Of a stretch of DNA of 64,000 nucleotides, positions 23,166 through 33,401 are shown piece by piece (position 1 is the first letter of the stretch; each line of letters starts with the position of its first letter). Origin of the DNA: DASZUK01 sp963745595 (lineage in GTDB: Bacteria; Actinomycetota; Acidimicrobiia; Acidimicrobiales; RAAP-2); the NCBI GenBank assembly GCA_963745595.1, contig CAVUYB010000010.1, positions 248,001 through 312,000 of the forward strand. The letters run 5' to 3'. The notes below the pieces were generated by a model, which worked only from the letters and a program-made list of their open reading frames with translations, ran no database searches and was not told where the DNA came from. Position numbers and translations under genes: made by a program.

Positions 23166-23520
23166 TCACGACCGGACGGTCCGCTTCTCCTTGATCTTCG
23201 CGGCCTTACCGGAGAGGTCACGCAGGTAGTAGAGCTTCGCCCGCCGGACGTCGCCGTAGCGTCGCGACCTCGAGCTTGGCGATCGTCGGCGAGTGGACCG
23301 GGAACGTCCGCTCGACACCGACGCCGAAGCTGACCTTGCGGACGGTGAACGTCTCACGGACACCGACGCCCTGGCGGCGGATGACGACGCCCTGGAAGAC
23401 CTGGACGCGCTCGCGGCTGCCCTCGACCACCCGGACGTGCACCTTGACGGTGTCGCCCGGCCGGAAGTCCGGCACGTCGTCACGCAGGCTGTCGCGGTCG
23501 ATGATCTCCGTCGGGTGCAT
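23166..23520 (-). CDS. rplS: 50S ribosomal protein L19 (apparent frameshift)
   Basis: The N-terminal part (MHPTEIIDRDSLRDDVPDFR, then GDTVKVHVRVVEG and HSPTIAKLEV) is in one frame and the C-terminal part (YGDVRRAKLYYLRDLSGKAA, then KIKEKR) in another. The break is near 23,260-23,265, and removing one base gives ...KLEVARYGDVRR..., the normal L19 sequence. L19 sits at the 30S/50S interface and is essential, so an assembly error is the simplest explanation. It follows trmD in the usual rpsP-khpA-rimM-trmD-rplS order. Confidence 0.93.
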
Positions 23521-23556
23521 GGGGCGCGTCCTTCTGGCTGGAGGAGGGTGGCCGAG

Positions 23557-24327
23557 TCATGCATCGTAGCCGTGTTCGGCCAGCAGGCGCACCTCGCCAG
23601 CCCCGATCAACAGCTCGACCTCCGCCGCCGTCAGCCCGCCCCGGGCGGCCACCAGGTCCGGCCGCCGCTCCAGCGTCCGCCGCAGCGCCTGCGCCCGGCG
23701 CCACCGCTCGACCTCGCCGTGGTCGCCCGATCGCAGGACCGCCGGGACGTCCCAGTCCCGGAACCGGGCCGGCCGGGTGTACTGCGGGTACTCGAGCAGC
23801 CCGGCGGTGAAGCTCTCGTCGGCGGCCGACGCGTCGTTGCCGAGCACGCCCGGCAAGAGGCGGGCGACCGCCTCGACGACGACCAGCGCGGCGAGCTCGC
23901 CGCCGGCCAGGACGACGTCGCCGACCGAGAGCTCGCCGTCGACCAGGTGGTCCGTGATCCGCTGGTCGACGCCTTCGTAGCGGCCACAGAGGAGCGAGAA
24001 GCCGCCGTCGGTGCCCGCCAGCTCGGTGGCGGCGGCTTGGTCGAACCGCCGTCCGGCCGGCGAGAGCAGGAGGAGCGGCCTCGGCAGCCCCTCGGCGGCC
24101 TCGACCGCCTCGACCGCGGCGAAGACCGGCTCGGGCATCAGCACCATCCCGGCGCCGCCGCCGAACGGGGCGTCGTCGACCGACCGGTGCGGGCCCGGCG
24201 CCGCCGACCGCACGTCGTGGACCCGCAGGTCGAGGCCGCCGTCGCGGCGAGCCCGGCCGAGGACGCTGCCCGCCGCGTAGTGGTCGACGAGGTCCGGGAA
24301 GATCGTGAAGACGTCGATCCGGGTCAT
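23557..24327 (-). CDS. trmD: tRNA (guanine37-N1)-methyltransferase
   Basis: 256 aa, SPOUT fold. Conserved segments are MTRIDVFTIFPDLVD, FGGGAGMVLMPEPV, the knot LLCGRYEGVDQRI and SVGDVVLAGGELAAL, and ESF near SADESFTAGLLEYPQYTRP. It methylates G37 of tRNAs reading CNN/CGG codons and prevents +1 frameshifting. The ATG overlaps the rimM stop (ATGA), so the two are translationally coupled. rplS follows after 36 bp. Confidence 0.97.
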   Translation of the reverse strand: MTRIDVFTIFPDLVDHYAAGSVLGRARRDGGLDLRVHDVRSAAPGPHRSVDDAPFGGGAGMVLMPEPVFAAVEAVEAAEGLPRPLLLLSPAGRRFDQAAATELAGTDGGFSLLCGRYEGVDQRITDHLVDGELSVGDVVLAGGELAALVVVEAVARLLPGVLGNDASAADESFTAGLLEYPQYTRPARFRDWDVPAVLRSGDHGEVERWRRAQALRRTLERRPDLVAARGGLTAAEVELLIGAGEVRLLAEHGYDA

Positions 24328-24800
24328 GGCTCCAGCAGGCCGTCGGGGACGTCGACGGTCACCGTCTCGCCGGCCCGGTGGTCGGTGACGAACCGCAGCG
24401 GGATCAGCCCGCCGCCGTCGAGGACGAGCAGGTCGCTGGCCGGGTTGGCCTCGACCGCGGCAACCCGTCCGAGCCGGCGGCCGTCGACGGCGACGACGTC
24501 GGCGCCGACGAGCTCGTGCACCCAGAGCGTGTCGGGGTCGTCGATCGGCTCGGCCCGAAGCACGCGGCCGCGGAGGGCCTCGGCTCCGGAGCGGTCGGCG
24601 ACGCCTTCGAACCGCACCAGGTAACGGCCCTGGTGGGCCCGGGCGGTCGCCACCTGCAGATCACCGTCGTCGGTCGTGAACACCGTCCCGGGTGCCAGCC
24701 GCTCGGATCGGCCGGCCCACAGGTCGACGGCGACCTCGCCGGTCAGGCCGTGGGCTTTCGCCACCCGACCGACCTCGAGGAGCGGGCCGTCCGGCCCCAT
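24324..24800 (-). CDS. rimM: ribosome maturation factor RimM
   Basis: 158 aa. N-terminal RimM barrel starts LEVGRVAKAHGLTGEVAVDLW; the PRC-barrel part contains WVHELVGADVVAVDGRRLGRV and PLRFVTDHRAG. RimM helps mature the 30S head domain through S19. It lies between the KH-domain gene (11 bp upstream) and trmD (overlapping), the standard rps16 operon. Confidence 0.95.
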   Translation of the reverse strand: MGPDGPLLEVGRVAKAHGLTGEVAVDLWAGRSERLAPGTVFTTDDGDLQVATARAHQGRYLVRFEGVADRSGAEALRGRVLRAEPIDDPDTLWVHELVGADVVAVDGRRLGRVAAVEANPASDLLVLDGGGLIPLRFVTDHRAGETVTVDVPDGLLEP

Positions 24801-24811
24801 GCGAGCGCCGG

Positions 24812-25262
24812 TCAGTCGTCGACGATGTCGACGGTCGTCTGGACGCCGTCGCGGGCGCCGGCAACGCCGACGAGCGTCCGGATGGCCTGGGCCGTCCGGC
24901 CGCGCCGGCCGATCACCCGTCCCATGTCCTCCGGCGCGACGTGGAGCCGCAGGACGGTCGAGCCCCGGCGGTCCTCGGTCTGGATGACGACCGCGTCCGG
25001 CTCGTTGGCCAGCGACTCGGCCAGGTACGTCAGCACCTCGACCGGGGTCCCCGTCGCCGTCTCGTTGCCGATCGCCGCACCCGGCTCGTCGTCATCATCA
25101 TCGTCGTCGTACGTCGTCGTCGACGGTGTTGGCATCGACGGTGTTGACGTCACCGTCGCCGTAGAGGTCGTTCGCCGGTTCGACCGAGTCGGCGACGTTG
25201 ACGTCGCCCGCCTCGTACTCTTCGGCGCCGTCGTCAGCGCCGTCGTCAGCGGCGGCGCTCAC
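24812..25262 (-). CDS. khpA: KH-domain RNA-binding protein KhpA with acidic N-terminal extension (apparent frameshift)
   Basis: The KH domain occupies the C-terminal part (VEVLTYLAESLANEPDAVV, then APEDMGRVIGRRGRTAQAIRT with the GxxG loop). It is in the frame of an ATG at 25153, but the natural start is the GTG at 25262 overlapping the rpsP stop (GTGA). That reading encodes about 48 acidic residues (VSAAADDGADDGAEEYEAGD) and leaves frame near 25,110-25,120, inside a GAC/GAT repeat. One base change joins the two. KhpA partners KhpB in binding RNA. The acidic extension is unusually long for the family. Confidence 0.82.
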
Positions 25263-25543
25263 TTGGCCTTGCCCGCCGCGAACTCGTCCCACGCCCCCGA
25301 CGTCCGCAGGAGCTTCTCGACCCGCTCCGTCGGCTGGGCGCCCTGGCGCAGCCACTTGAGCGCCTTGTCGTTGTCGATCGTCACGACGGCGTCCGGCTCC
25401 GCCGTCGACCGTCCCCGGGGGGCGTACGTGCCGACGATCTCCAGGAACCGCCCGTCACGGGGCGACCGGCTGTCGGCCGCCACCACCCGGTAGGTCGGCT
25501 GTTTCTTCTTGCCCATCCGCACAAGGCGGAGCTTCACTGCCAC
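25259..25543 (-). CDS. rpsP: 30S ribosomal protein S16
   Basis: 94 aa from the GTG at 25543 (VAVKLRLVRMGKKKQPTYRV), which has GGAGG about 10 bases upstream. Conserved VVAADSRSPRDGRFLEIVGTY and DNDKALKWLRQGAQPTE segments are present. It is the first gene of the rpsP-khpA-rimM-trmD-rplS unit and overlaps khpA by four bases. A second in-frame GTG two codons later is possible. Confidence 0.95.
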   Translation of the reverse strand: MAVKLRLVRMGKKKQPTYRVVAADSRSPRDGRFLEIVGTYAPRGRSTAEPDAVVTIDNDKALKWLRQGAQPTERVEKLLRTSGAWDEFAAGKAK

Positions 25544-25655
25544 GAGCGTCGTTCCTCCATCGTTCCCGACCCCTCGGTGCCGAGGTCGCCGTCCATTGTC
25601 GCAGGTCTGCGACCGCCTGCGTCCACTCCAGCCGCGCCGGCCCCTTCTGGGGCCC

Positions 25656-27297
25656 TCACCGGGCTTTCGGCGGCGTGACGCGGCCGCCCTTCTTCTTCTT
25701 GCCCTTCGCCCCCCGGTTACCACCCTTCGACCCGCCGGTCGACGAGGCGATCCCCCGCCCAGCTGCCCCTAGGCCGGCCCCGGCCCCGGCCCCGGCGCCG
25801 GCGCCGAGGGCGTCGAGATCGAGGTCGCCGGTGCCGGCACCGCCGAACAGCTTGGCCAGGTCCGGGTTCGTCCCGTCCCCGCCCATCGCCTCGAGCGCGC
25901 TCATCTGCTTACGGGCGTTCCGGAGGGTGCTGAGCCGCCCGCCGCCGCCCGCCCCGCCCATTCCGGGCATTCCGGGCAGGCCGCCCATTCCGGGCATTCC
26001 AGGCATCGCCCCGCCGGCCATGCCCTTCATCATCTTCTGCATCTCCCGGAACTGCTTGAGCAGCTGGTTGACGTCCTGGGTCGACGTGCCGCTGCCGTGG
26101 GCGATCCGGACGCGGCGGGAGCCGTCGATGACCTGCGGGTCGGTCCGCTCGGCCGGCGTCATCGACCGCACGATCGCCTCGACGCGGGAGACCTCGCCGT
26201 CGTCGATCTGGTCGGCGGCCTGCCGCATCTCTTTCGACATCCCGGGCAGGAGCTTCATGATCCCGCCGAGCGACCCCAGCTTGCGGACCTGCTGGAGCTG
26301 GTCGAGGAAGTCGTCGAGGGTGAACCGGCCCTCCATGATCCGGCTGGCCGACTTGGCGACGGTGTCCCGGTCCATCGTCCGCTCGGCCTGCTCGATCAGG
26401 CTGAGGACGTCGCCCATGCCGAGGATGCGGTCGGCCATCCGGTCCGGGTGGAAGAGGTCGAAGTCGGCGAGCCGCTCGCCGGTCGACGCGAAGACGATCG
26501 GCCGGCCGACGACGTCCTTGACCGACAGCGCGGCACCGCCGCGGGCGTCGCCGTCGAGCTTCGTCAGGATGACGCCGTCGAGGGCGAGCGTCTGGTGGAA
26601 CGCGTTCGCCGTCGCCACCGCGTCCTGGCCGGTCATCGCGTCGACGACGAGGAACGTGTAGTGCGGCTCGGTGATCTTGGAGATCCGACGGACCTCGTCC
26701 ATCAGCTCCTCGTCGATGGCCAGCCGGCCGGCGGTGTCGATGATGCAGACGTCCCGGCCCAGCCGGCGGGCCTCCTCGAGGCCGGCCCGGGCCACCTCGA
26801 CCGGGTCCGTCGGCTCGCTGAAGACCGTCACGCCGGCCTGCTCGCCGAGGATCCGCAGCTGCTCGACCGCGGCCGGCCGCTGCAGGTCGGCCCCGACGAG
26901 GAGCGGGTTCCGGCCCTGCTGCTTCCACCAGCGGGCCAGCTTGGCCGCGGTCGTCGTCTTGCCGGATCCCTGGAGGCCGGCCAGCAGCACGACCGTCGGC
27001 GGCCGCGACGCGTAGGTGAGCTTCAGCGTCTCGCCGCCGAGGACCTCGATCAGCTCCTCGTGGACCGCCTTGATCACCTGCTGGCCCGGGGCTCAGGCTC
27101 TTCGACAGCGCCTCCCCGGAGCACCGCTCCCGCACCGCGTCGGTGAAGCGGCGGACGACGCCGAGCTCGACGTCGGCCTCGAGCAGCGCGGTGCGGATCT
27201 CGCCGAGCGCCTCGTCGAGGTCGGCATCGGTCAGCCGACCACGGCTCCGGAGCCGGCCGGCGATCCGCTCGAGACGGTCGGAGAGGGCGTCGAACAT
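25656..27297 (-). CDS. ffh: signal recognition particle protein Ffh (apparent frameshift)
   Basis: The N domain (MFDALSDRLERIAGRLRSRG, then LEADVELGVVRRF) is in one frame and the G domain onward (IKAVHEELIEVLGG, GLQGSGKTTTAAKLARWW, DTAGRLAIDEELM, TKLDGDARGG) in another. The shift is at a CCCCGGG run near 27,090; one G fewer gives SPGQQVIKAV as expected. The M domain is Met-rich (MQKMMKGMAGG, repeated PGMPGMGG) and the C terminus is a Lys-rich tail. Ffh recognises signal sequences with 4.5S RNA and docks on FtsY. Essential, so the shift is most likely an assembly indel. Confidence 0.94.
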
Positions 27298-27375
27298 GGG
27301 GAGGCCCAGGTTACCGGACCGCGCCCGACCGGCAGCTCGGGCACTGCGGGTGGCTCGGGTAGCTCGGGTGGCGCG

Positions 27376-27600
27376 TCAGCTCGAGCCGGACTGTCGGAAC
27401 CGCCGAAGGGCGATGACCGACCACACGGCCTCGACCACGCCGAAGGGCCACGCGCCCGAGAGGAAGCCGTAGGCGCTCGACAGCAGGCAACCGACGGCGA
27501 AGAGCAGGATGAACCGTCGGCCCCGCTTCTCCAGGGCGTACATGACCATCATGAAGGAGACGGCGCAGACGCCGTAGACGGTGACGGCCCAGGTCGGCAC
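27376..27600 (-). CDS. small membrane protein between ftsY and ffh
   Basis: 74 aa with two hydrophobic segments (about residues 4-22, TWAVTVYGVCAVSFMMVMYAL, and about 31-58, ILLFAVGCLLSSAYGFL then WPFGVVEAVWSVIAL) separated by EKRGRR. The start lies 2 bp after the ftsY stop, so it is translated from the ftsY transcript. Small proteins of this type occur elsewhere in actinobacteria; no function is known. An SRP-operon position suggests, but does not show, a link to membrane insertion. Confidence 0.7.
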   Translation of the reverse strand: MPTWAVTVYGVCAVSFMMVMYALEKRGRRFILLFAVGCLLSSAYGFLSGAWPFGVVEAVWSVIALRRFRQSGSS

Positions 27601-27602
27601 GG

Positions 27603-28859
27603 TCAGCCCAGCAGGGCGTCGACGAACTCTTCGGGGTCGAACGGGACGAGGTCGTCCGGGCCCTCGCCGAGGCCGACGAGCTTGACCGGCAGCCCGAGGT
27701 CCCGCTGGACGGCGATGACGACGCCGCCCTTGGCGCTGCCGTCGAGCTTGGTCAGGACGACGCCGGTGACCTCGACGGCCTCGGTGAACTGCCGGGCCTG
27801 GACCAGGCCGTTCTGGCCGGTCGTGGCGTCGAGGACGAGCAGCACCTCGGTGACGCGGCCGGGGGGCCGGTCGGCGACGCGGCGGATCTTCTTCAGCTCC
27901 TCGACGAGATTCACCTTCGTGTGCAGCCGGCCGGCCGTGTCGGCCAGGACGAGCCGGTGGCCCCGGGCGGCCGCCCGCTGCACGGCGTCGAAGACGATGG
28001 CGCTCGGGTCACCGCCCTCCGCGCCGCGGACGATCTCCGCCCCGCTCCGGTCGGCCCACATCGCCAGCTGCTCGCCCGCGGCCGCCCGGAACGTGTCGCC
28101 GGCGGCCAGCAGCACCGACCGGCCGGCCGCCGCCTGCTGCCGGGCCAGCTTGCCGACCGTCGTCGTCTTGCCGACGCCGTTCACGCCGACGAACAGCCAG
28201 ACGTTGACGACGTCGTCCGCCTCGTCGAACCGGAGATCACGACCGACCGGGGCGACGATCTCGTCGTCGGCCGGCGGCACCGGCCGTTCGCCGGTCGGGT
28301 GGGCGTCGGCCGCCAGCTCGGCGTCGGTGGCCGCGTCCCACCGCTGCTCGACGTCGAGCAGGTCGAGCAGGTCGGCCCGCAGCGCGCCGAGCAGCCCGTC
28401 GCCGCCGGCTACGTCCTTGGCCTGCACCCGCCGCCGGAGGTCGGCCAGGAGCGTCTGGGTCGTCGCCACGCCGACGTCGGCCCGCAACAGGACCTCCTCG
28501 AGCTCTTCCCACGTCGCCGCGTCGACGGTCGCCCGGCCGCGGATGGCCCGCAGCCCGGAGAAGACACCACGGGCCTTGCCCAACCGCTCCCGGAAGCTCG
28601 GCGGCGCTCCGGCGACCTCGGCCCCGGTCTCGGCCTCGGGCGGCGCCTCGCCTACCTCTGGCGCCGGAGCCTCCGGCGGGACCCCGGGGATCGGCGGCGC
28701 ATCGGCCGGGCGGGCGGGCGGCGCGGGCGGCGCGGGGCGGGTCCGGGTCGACGGCTCGGGCGCCGGGCCGCGGCGGTGGGAACGCCCGACGAGGTACGTC
28801 GCCCCGCCGACGACCACAACGAGCCCGATGACCGCGAGAACGATCCACAGGCCGATCAC
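27603..28859 (-). CDS. ftsY: signal recognition particle receptor FtsY
   Basis: 418 aa. An N-terminal membrane helix (IGLWIVLAVIGLVVVVGGAT) anchors the protein, followed by a Pro/Ala-rich acidic A region, the N domain and the G domain with GVNGVGKTTTVGKLAR (G1), GDTFRAAAGEQL, DTAGRLHTKVNL and TKLDGSAKGG. It is the GTPase receptor for SRP. The GTG start overlaps the smc stop (GTGA), giving coupling. A true N-terminal TM anchor is typical of actinobacterial FtsY. Confidence 0.96.
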   Translation of the reverse strand: MIGLWIVLAVIGLVVVVGGATYLVGRSHRRGPAPEPSTRTRPAPPAPPARPADAPPIPGVPPEAPAPEVGEAPPEAETGAEVAGAPPSFRERLGKARGVFSGLRAIRGRATVDAATWEELEEVLLRADVGVATTQTLLADLRRRVQAKDVAGGDGLLGALRADLLDLLDVEQRWDAATDAELAADAHPTGERPVPPADDEIVAPVGRDLRFDEADDVVNVWLFVGVNGVGKTTTVGKLARQQAAAGRSVLLAAGDTFRAAAGEQLAMWADRSGAEIVRGAEGGDPSAIVFDAVQRAAARGHRLVLADTAGRLHTKVNLVEELKKIRRVADRPPGRVTEVLLVLDATTGQNGLVQARQFTEAVEVTGVVLTKLDGSAKGGVVIAVQRDLGLPVKLVGLGEGPDDLVPFDPEEFVDALLG

Positions 28860-31800
28860 GACGAGGCTCCCTCCGGCTCCTTGGCCACCTTCTGGCTCAG
28901 CACCTGTGACGACCCACCGGGGGCCATCGTCACGCCGTAGAGGGCGTCGCCGGTCTCCATCGTCCGCTTCTGGTGGCTGACGATGATCAGCTGGGCCTCG
29001 TCACGGAACTCGCGGACGAGGCCGAGGAACCGGTGCAGGTTGACGTCGTCGAGCGCGGCCTCGACCTCGTCCATGAGGTAGAAGGGCGACGGCCGGCTGC
29101 GGAAGACGGCGAAGAGGAACGCCAACGCCGCCAGCGAGCGCTCGCCCCCGGACAGGAGCGAGACGCGTCGGACGTTGCGACCGGCCGGCCGGACCTCGAT
29201 CTCGACGCCGGTGTGCAGCAGGTCGTCCGGCTCGGTCAGCGACAGCCGGCCGGTCCCGCCGGGGAAGAGCATGGCGACGAGCGTCGAGAAGTGCTCGTTG
29301 ACGTCGGCCGCGGCCGCCGCGAACGACTGCATGATGTCGTCGTCGAGCGTGCGGATGACCTCCTGCAGCTCGCGCCGGGCCGACCGGATGTCGTCGGTCT
29401 GGGTCTCGAGCTCCCGGTGCCGCTCCTCGAGCACCGACAGCTCGTCGAGGGCGAGCGGGTTGACCGGGCCGAGCGTCGCCAGCTTGCCGGCCAGCGTCGT
29501 CGCTCGGTCGGCGGCGGTGACGTCGTCGGGCAGCTCCGGCGCCGGCACGTCGACGACGTCGGCCGGGTCGCTGTCCAGCTCGCGGCGGACCAGCTCGGTC
29601 AGGGCCTCCGTGCGCAGGCTGACCTCGGCCGCCTCCCGGTCGAGCGCCCGGGCCCGCTCGCGCACCTCGACCAGCCGGCCGTCGGCGGCGGCCCGGTCGC
29701 GGCGGAGGGACTCGAGCCGCTCTCCCCCGGCCCGGACGGCCTCGACCTGGTGGCGGTAGTCGGTCCGCAACGTCTCGAGGACGCCCTCGAGCTTCTCGCG
29801 CTCCGCGTCGACCAGCCGGCCCAGCCGTTCGAGGGCCACGCCGTCGGCCTCCAGCCGCTGGCGCCGGGCGGCCGCGGCCTCGCGCTCCTCGGCGTGGCCC
29901 TCCAGCCGGCGCTCGACCTCGGCGTGCCGCTGCGTGAGGACCCGACGCCGTTCGTCGAGGCCGGCCGCCCGCACCTCGAGCCCCCGGATCGCCGAGACGA
30001 GCTCGTCCCGACGGGCCTGCAGCACCGCCCACGACGCCGCAGCCGCCGCCGCCCGCTCGGTCGCCTCGGCCGCGGCCGCCTCCAGGGCGGGCAGTCCCTC
30101 CTCCAGCTCGACCAGCGCGGCCCGGTCGGTCTCGACCTGGGTCGCCGACTCGTCCCGGGCCCGGCGGGCGTCCTCCAGCTCGGCGGCGATCCGTTCCCGT
30201 TCCTGGGCCGAACGCGACCGGTCGGTGGCGACGGCCGCCCGGGCGGCCTCGTGGCGGTCGGCGGCCCGGGCCGCGGTGCCGGCGGCGACGCGGGCCGCTT
30301 CGAGGGCTCGGCGCGCCTCGGCCAGCTCGCCGGCGGCCCGGTCGGCCTGTACCGCGGCCTCCTGGGCCCGGTGCTGCGCCTCCTCGACGGCCGCGGCCGT
30401 GACGACGCCGGTGGTCGACCGGACCCGCCACCCGGAGTCGGCGAACCGGTCGCCCTGGCCGGTGACGACGACGAGGTCCGGGCGGTCGAGCGCCAGGTCG
30501 ACGGCCCGCTCCCAGTCGGCGACCCGGACGGCCCGGCCGACGAGCACGTCGAGCACGCCCCCGACCCCCGCGGCCCCGGCGCCCGGCGCGCCGGTCCCGC
30601 CCCGCAGCCGGACGTGCGGCCGTACCGGCTCCGCCCCGGCCGGGAGCGAGCCCGCGTCGACACTGAGCACTCGGGTGTCGGCCGATCCGACGTCGCCCGG
30701 CGCGACGCCGGTCGCCGCCCGGGCAGCCAGTAGCGCGCCGGTCGCGCCCTGCTCGTGCAGCCGGGCCAGCGCCTCGCGAACGGCCTCCCGACCGTCGACG
30801 ACGACGGCCGCCACCGAGGCGCCGGCCGCGGCCTCGAACGCGGCCTCCCAGCCGGCATCGATCTCGACCAGGTCGACCAGCGAACCGACGACGCCGTCGA
30901 CGCCGGCCAGCAGCTCCCGGCCGCCGGCCCCCTCCAGCTCCTGGAGGGCCCGGGCGAGCGCCTCGGCCCGGGCGGCCGTCCGGTGCCGCTGCTGCTCGGC
31001 CACATGCGCCGTCCGCTCGGCCGTCTCGGCCCGCCCGACCGCGTCGCGCTGGGCGGCGTCGGCCGTCTCGGCCTCGCCGCCGAGCCGGACGGCCTCGGCC
31101 TCGAGCTCGGTCGCGGTCGTCGCCAGGTCGCCGGCCGACCGGTCGAGGGTGGCGATCCGCTCCTCGACCGTCACGATCCGCCGGTCGAGGCCGTCCAGGT
31201 TCCGGCGGTCCTGGTCGAGCGCCCGCCGGCGGAGCTCGATCCGGCCGCGCGGCTGCCGTCAGCGCCTCGGCCGCGGCCGACTGGTCGGCCCCGTCCCCCC
31301 ACGCCTCGGCGTGCAGTCGCTCGTCGTCGGCCAGGGCCGATTCGGTCCGGTCGAGGGCGTCGCGCTCCGGCTCCAGCGCCGTCGTCTCGTCCGTGGCCCC
31401 GGCCAGCTCGTCGGCCAGCCGGGCCCCTTCCGCCTCGAGCGTCGAGACGACGTCGACGTCGGCGGCCGCGTCGAGGGCGGCGGCGAGCGACCGGGACCGC
31501 TCCCGGAGCACGCCGGCCGTCCCGCGGGTCCGCTCGACCAAGCCCTGGACCCGGCCGAGGGCGGACGCCAGGTCCTCCTCCCGGCGCGACGACAGCTCGG
31601 CCGCGGTGGCCGCCGCGGCCTCGTCGAGGGCGACGACGGCCCGCTGCAGCTCGGTCTCCTCCGCCGCCAGCGCGGTCAGCCCCACCGCCGCGGTCTGGCG
31701 TCGCGTCCCGAGCTCGCGCAGCTCCTGCCCGGCGAGGTACCGGCGGATGGTCCGGAGCTCGTCGGCCATCGCCGCGTGCGAGCGGGCTGCCGCGGCCTGG

Positions 31801-32420
31801 CGCTCGAGGGGACGGATCTGCCGGCGGACCTCGCGCACGAGGTCGCCGAGGCGCTCCAGGTTCTCCTGGGTGGCCGCCAGCCGGCGTTCCGCCCGCTCCC
31901 GGCGCCGGCGGTGCTTGAGCACGCCAGCGGCCTCCTCGATGATCCCCCGGCGGTCCTCCGGCCGGGCGTTCAGGACCGTGTCGAGCTGGCCCTGGCCGAT
32001 GATCATGTGCTGCTGGCGGCCGACCCCCGAGTCGCTCAGCAGCTCTTGGATGTCGAGCAGCCGGCACGCGGTGCCGTTGATGGCGTACTCGCTGTCACCG
32101 GAACGGAAGAGCGTCCGGGTGATCGTCACCTCGGCCATGTCGACCGGGAGCTTGCCCGACCCGTTGTCGATCGTCAGCGACACCTCGGCCCGGCCCAGCG
32201 CCGGCCGGCTGTTCGTCCCGGCGAAGATGACGTCCTCCATCTTCGCCGAGCGCAGCGACCGCGGACCCTGGGCGCCGAGCACCCACGTCACCGCGTCGAC
32301 GACGTTCGACTTGCCGCTGCCGTTCGGGCCGACGACGACCGTGATCCCCGGCTCGAACTCGAGCACCGTGGGGTCGGCGAACGACTTGAACCCCTTCATG
32401 CTCAGCGACTTCAGGAACAT
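28856..32420 (-). CDS. smc: chromosome segregation ATPase SMC (apparent frameshift)
   Basis: The N-terminal ATPase half has GPNGSGKSNVVDAVTWVLG (Walker A) and a coiled coil up to about residue 390. The C-terminal half contains the hinge (GVDGVVGSLVDLVEI) and SLLSGGERSLAALAFLFAVF with YLMDEVEAALDD (signature and Walker B). The two halves are in different frames; the shift is near 31,245 in a GCGCGG run, after which the reading RIELRRRALDQDRRNLDG restores the coiled coil. SMC is a core condensin, so this looks like a sequence error. mutM precedes it and ftsY overlaps its end. Confidence 0.94.
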
Positions 32421-32487
32421 CGGATTTCGACCCTACTGGATTCGATCAGCACCACCCCGGCCCGGCCAGGGCTCAGATCTGCCCGGA

Positions 32488-33401
32488 TCAGATCTGACAG
32501 TGCTCGCAGAAGAACGTGGAGCGGCCGCCGAACTTGACGCGGACGATCGGGTTCCGGCAGCGGCGGCACGGCTGGCCCTCACGGTCGTAGACCTGGTGGC
32601 TGCCCTGGTAGTCGCCGATCTCGCCGAAGAGGTCCCGGTACTGCTCGTCGGCGAGCGTCGAGCCGCGGTGCTTGATGGCCTCGGCGAGCGTCTCGACCAT
32701 CGACCGGTAGAGGCGACGGGTCTCGATGGCGGACAGGCTGTCGGAGGACCGGTCGTAGCGGAGGCCGGCGGTGAAGAGGATCTCGTCGGAGTAGAGGTTG
32801 CCGATGCCGGCGACGAACTGCTGGTCCATGAGCAGGGCCTTCAGGCCGACGTGGCGCTGGCGCAGCATGACCGCGAACCGGTCCCAGCTCATCATGTCCT
32901 CGATCGGGTCGAAGCCGAGATGGGCCAGCTCGGGCACCTGGCGACGGAGGACGGCACCGGCACCCGCCGAACCGGAGGACGACGGGACGACGACGCGGTG
33001 GCGACCGGCGCCCCGGTGCCGTCGGTGGCCGGGGTGGCGACGAACATCTCGCCGAAGGTGCGCGGGTCGACGTAGCGCAGCTCACCGCCCTGGGTGAACG
33101 TGATGACGACGTGCGTGTGCTTCGGCTTGGGCTCCTTGGCGCTCTTGACCCGCAGGAGCTGTCCGCTCATCCCGAGGTGGACGACGAGGCTGTCACCGTT
33201 GTCGAGCGTCAGGACGAGGTACTTGCCGAGCCGGCCGACGGCCTTGATGGACCGGCCCTCGAGCAGCGTGCGGAACTGCTTGGCGCTCGGGTGGCGGCGG
33301 ACGGACCGGCCGTTGGCGACGGCGACCGTCTTGATCCGCCGGCCGACGACCTCTTTGGCGAGGTCCTGGCGAAGGGTCTCGACCTCGGGCAACTCAGGCA
33401 T
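32488..33401 (-). CDS. mutM: formamidopyrimidine-DNA glycosylase (apparent frameshift)
   Basis: It starts with the catalytic Pro2-Glu3 (MPELPEVETLRQDL). The N-terminal domain reads to YVDPRTFGEMFVATP, then leaves frame around 33,000-33,020 (GGGGCGCC region). It resumes as RRQVPELAHLGFDPIEDM, QQFVAGIGNLYSDEILF (H2TH) and the zinc finger CRRCRNPIVRVKFGG...CEHC. It removes 8-oxoguanine. The start overlaps the end of rnc by eight bases. The linker before the break is Gly/Ala/Ser-rich and slightly longer than usual. Confidence 0.93.

Noticed and set aside
23200..23300. Programmed ribosomal frameshift in rplS
   Set aside because: No slippery site or downstream structure stands out, and many unrelated genes in the window show similar single-base breaks.
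25098..25355. Separate acidic 85-aa gene overlapping khpA
   Set aside because: Its GTG couples to rpsP and its acidic composition continues straight into the KH frame, so it is better read as the front of khpA with one indel.
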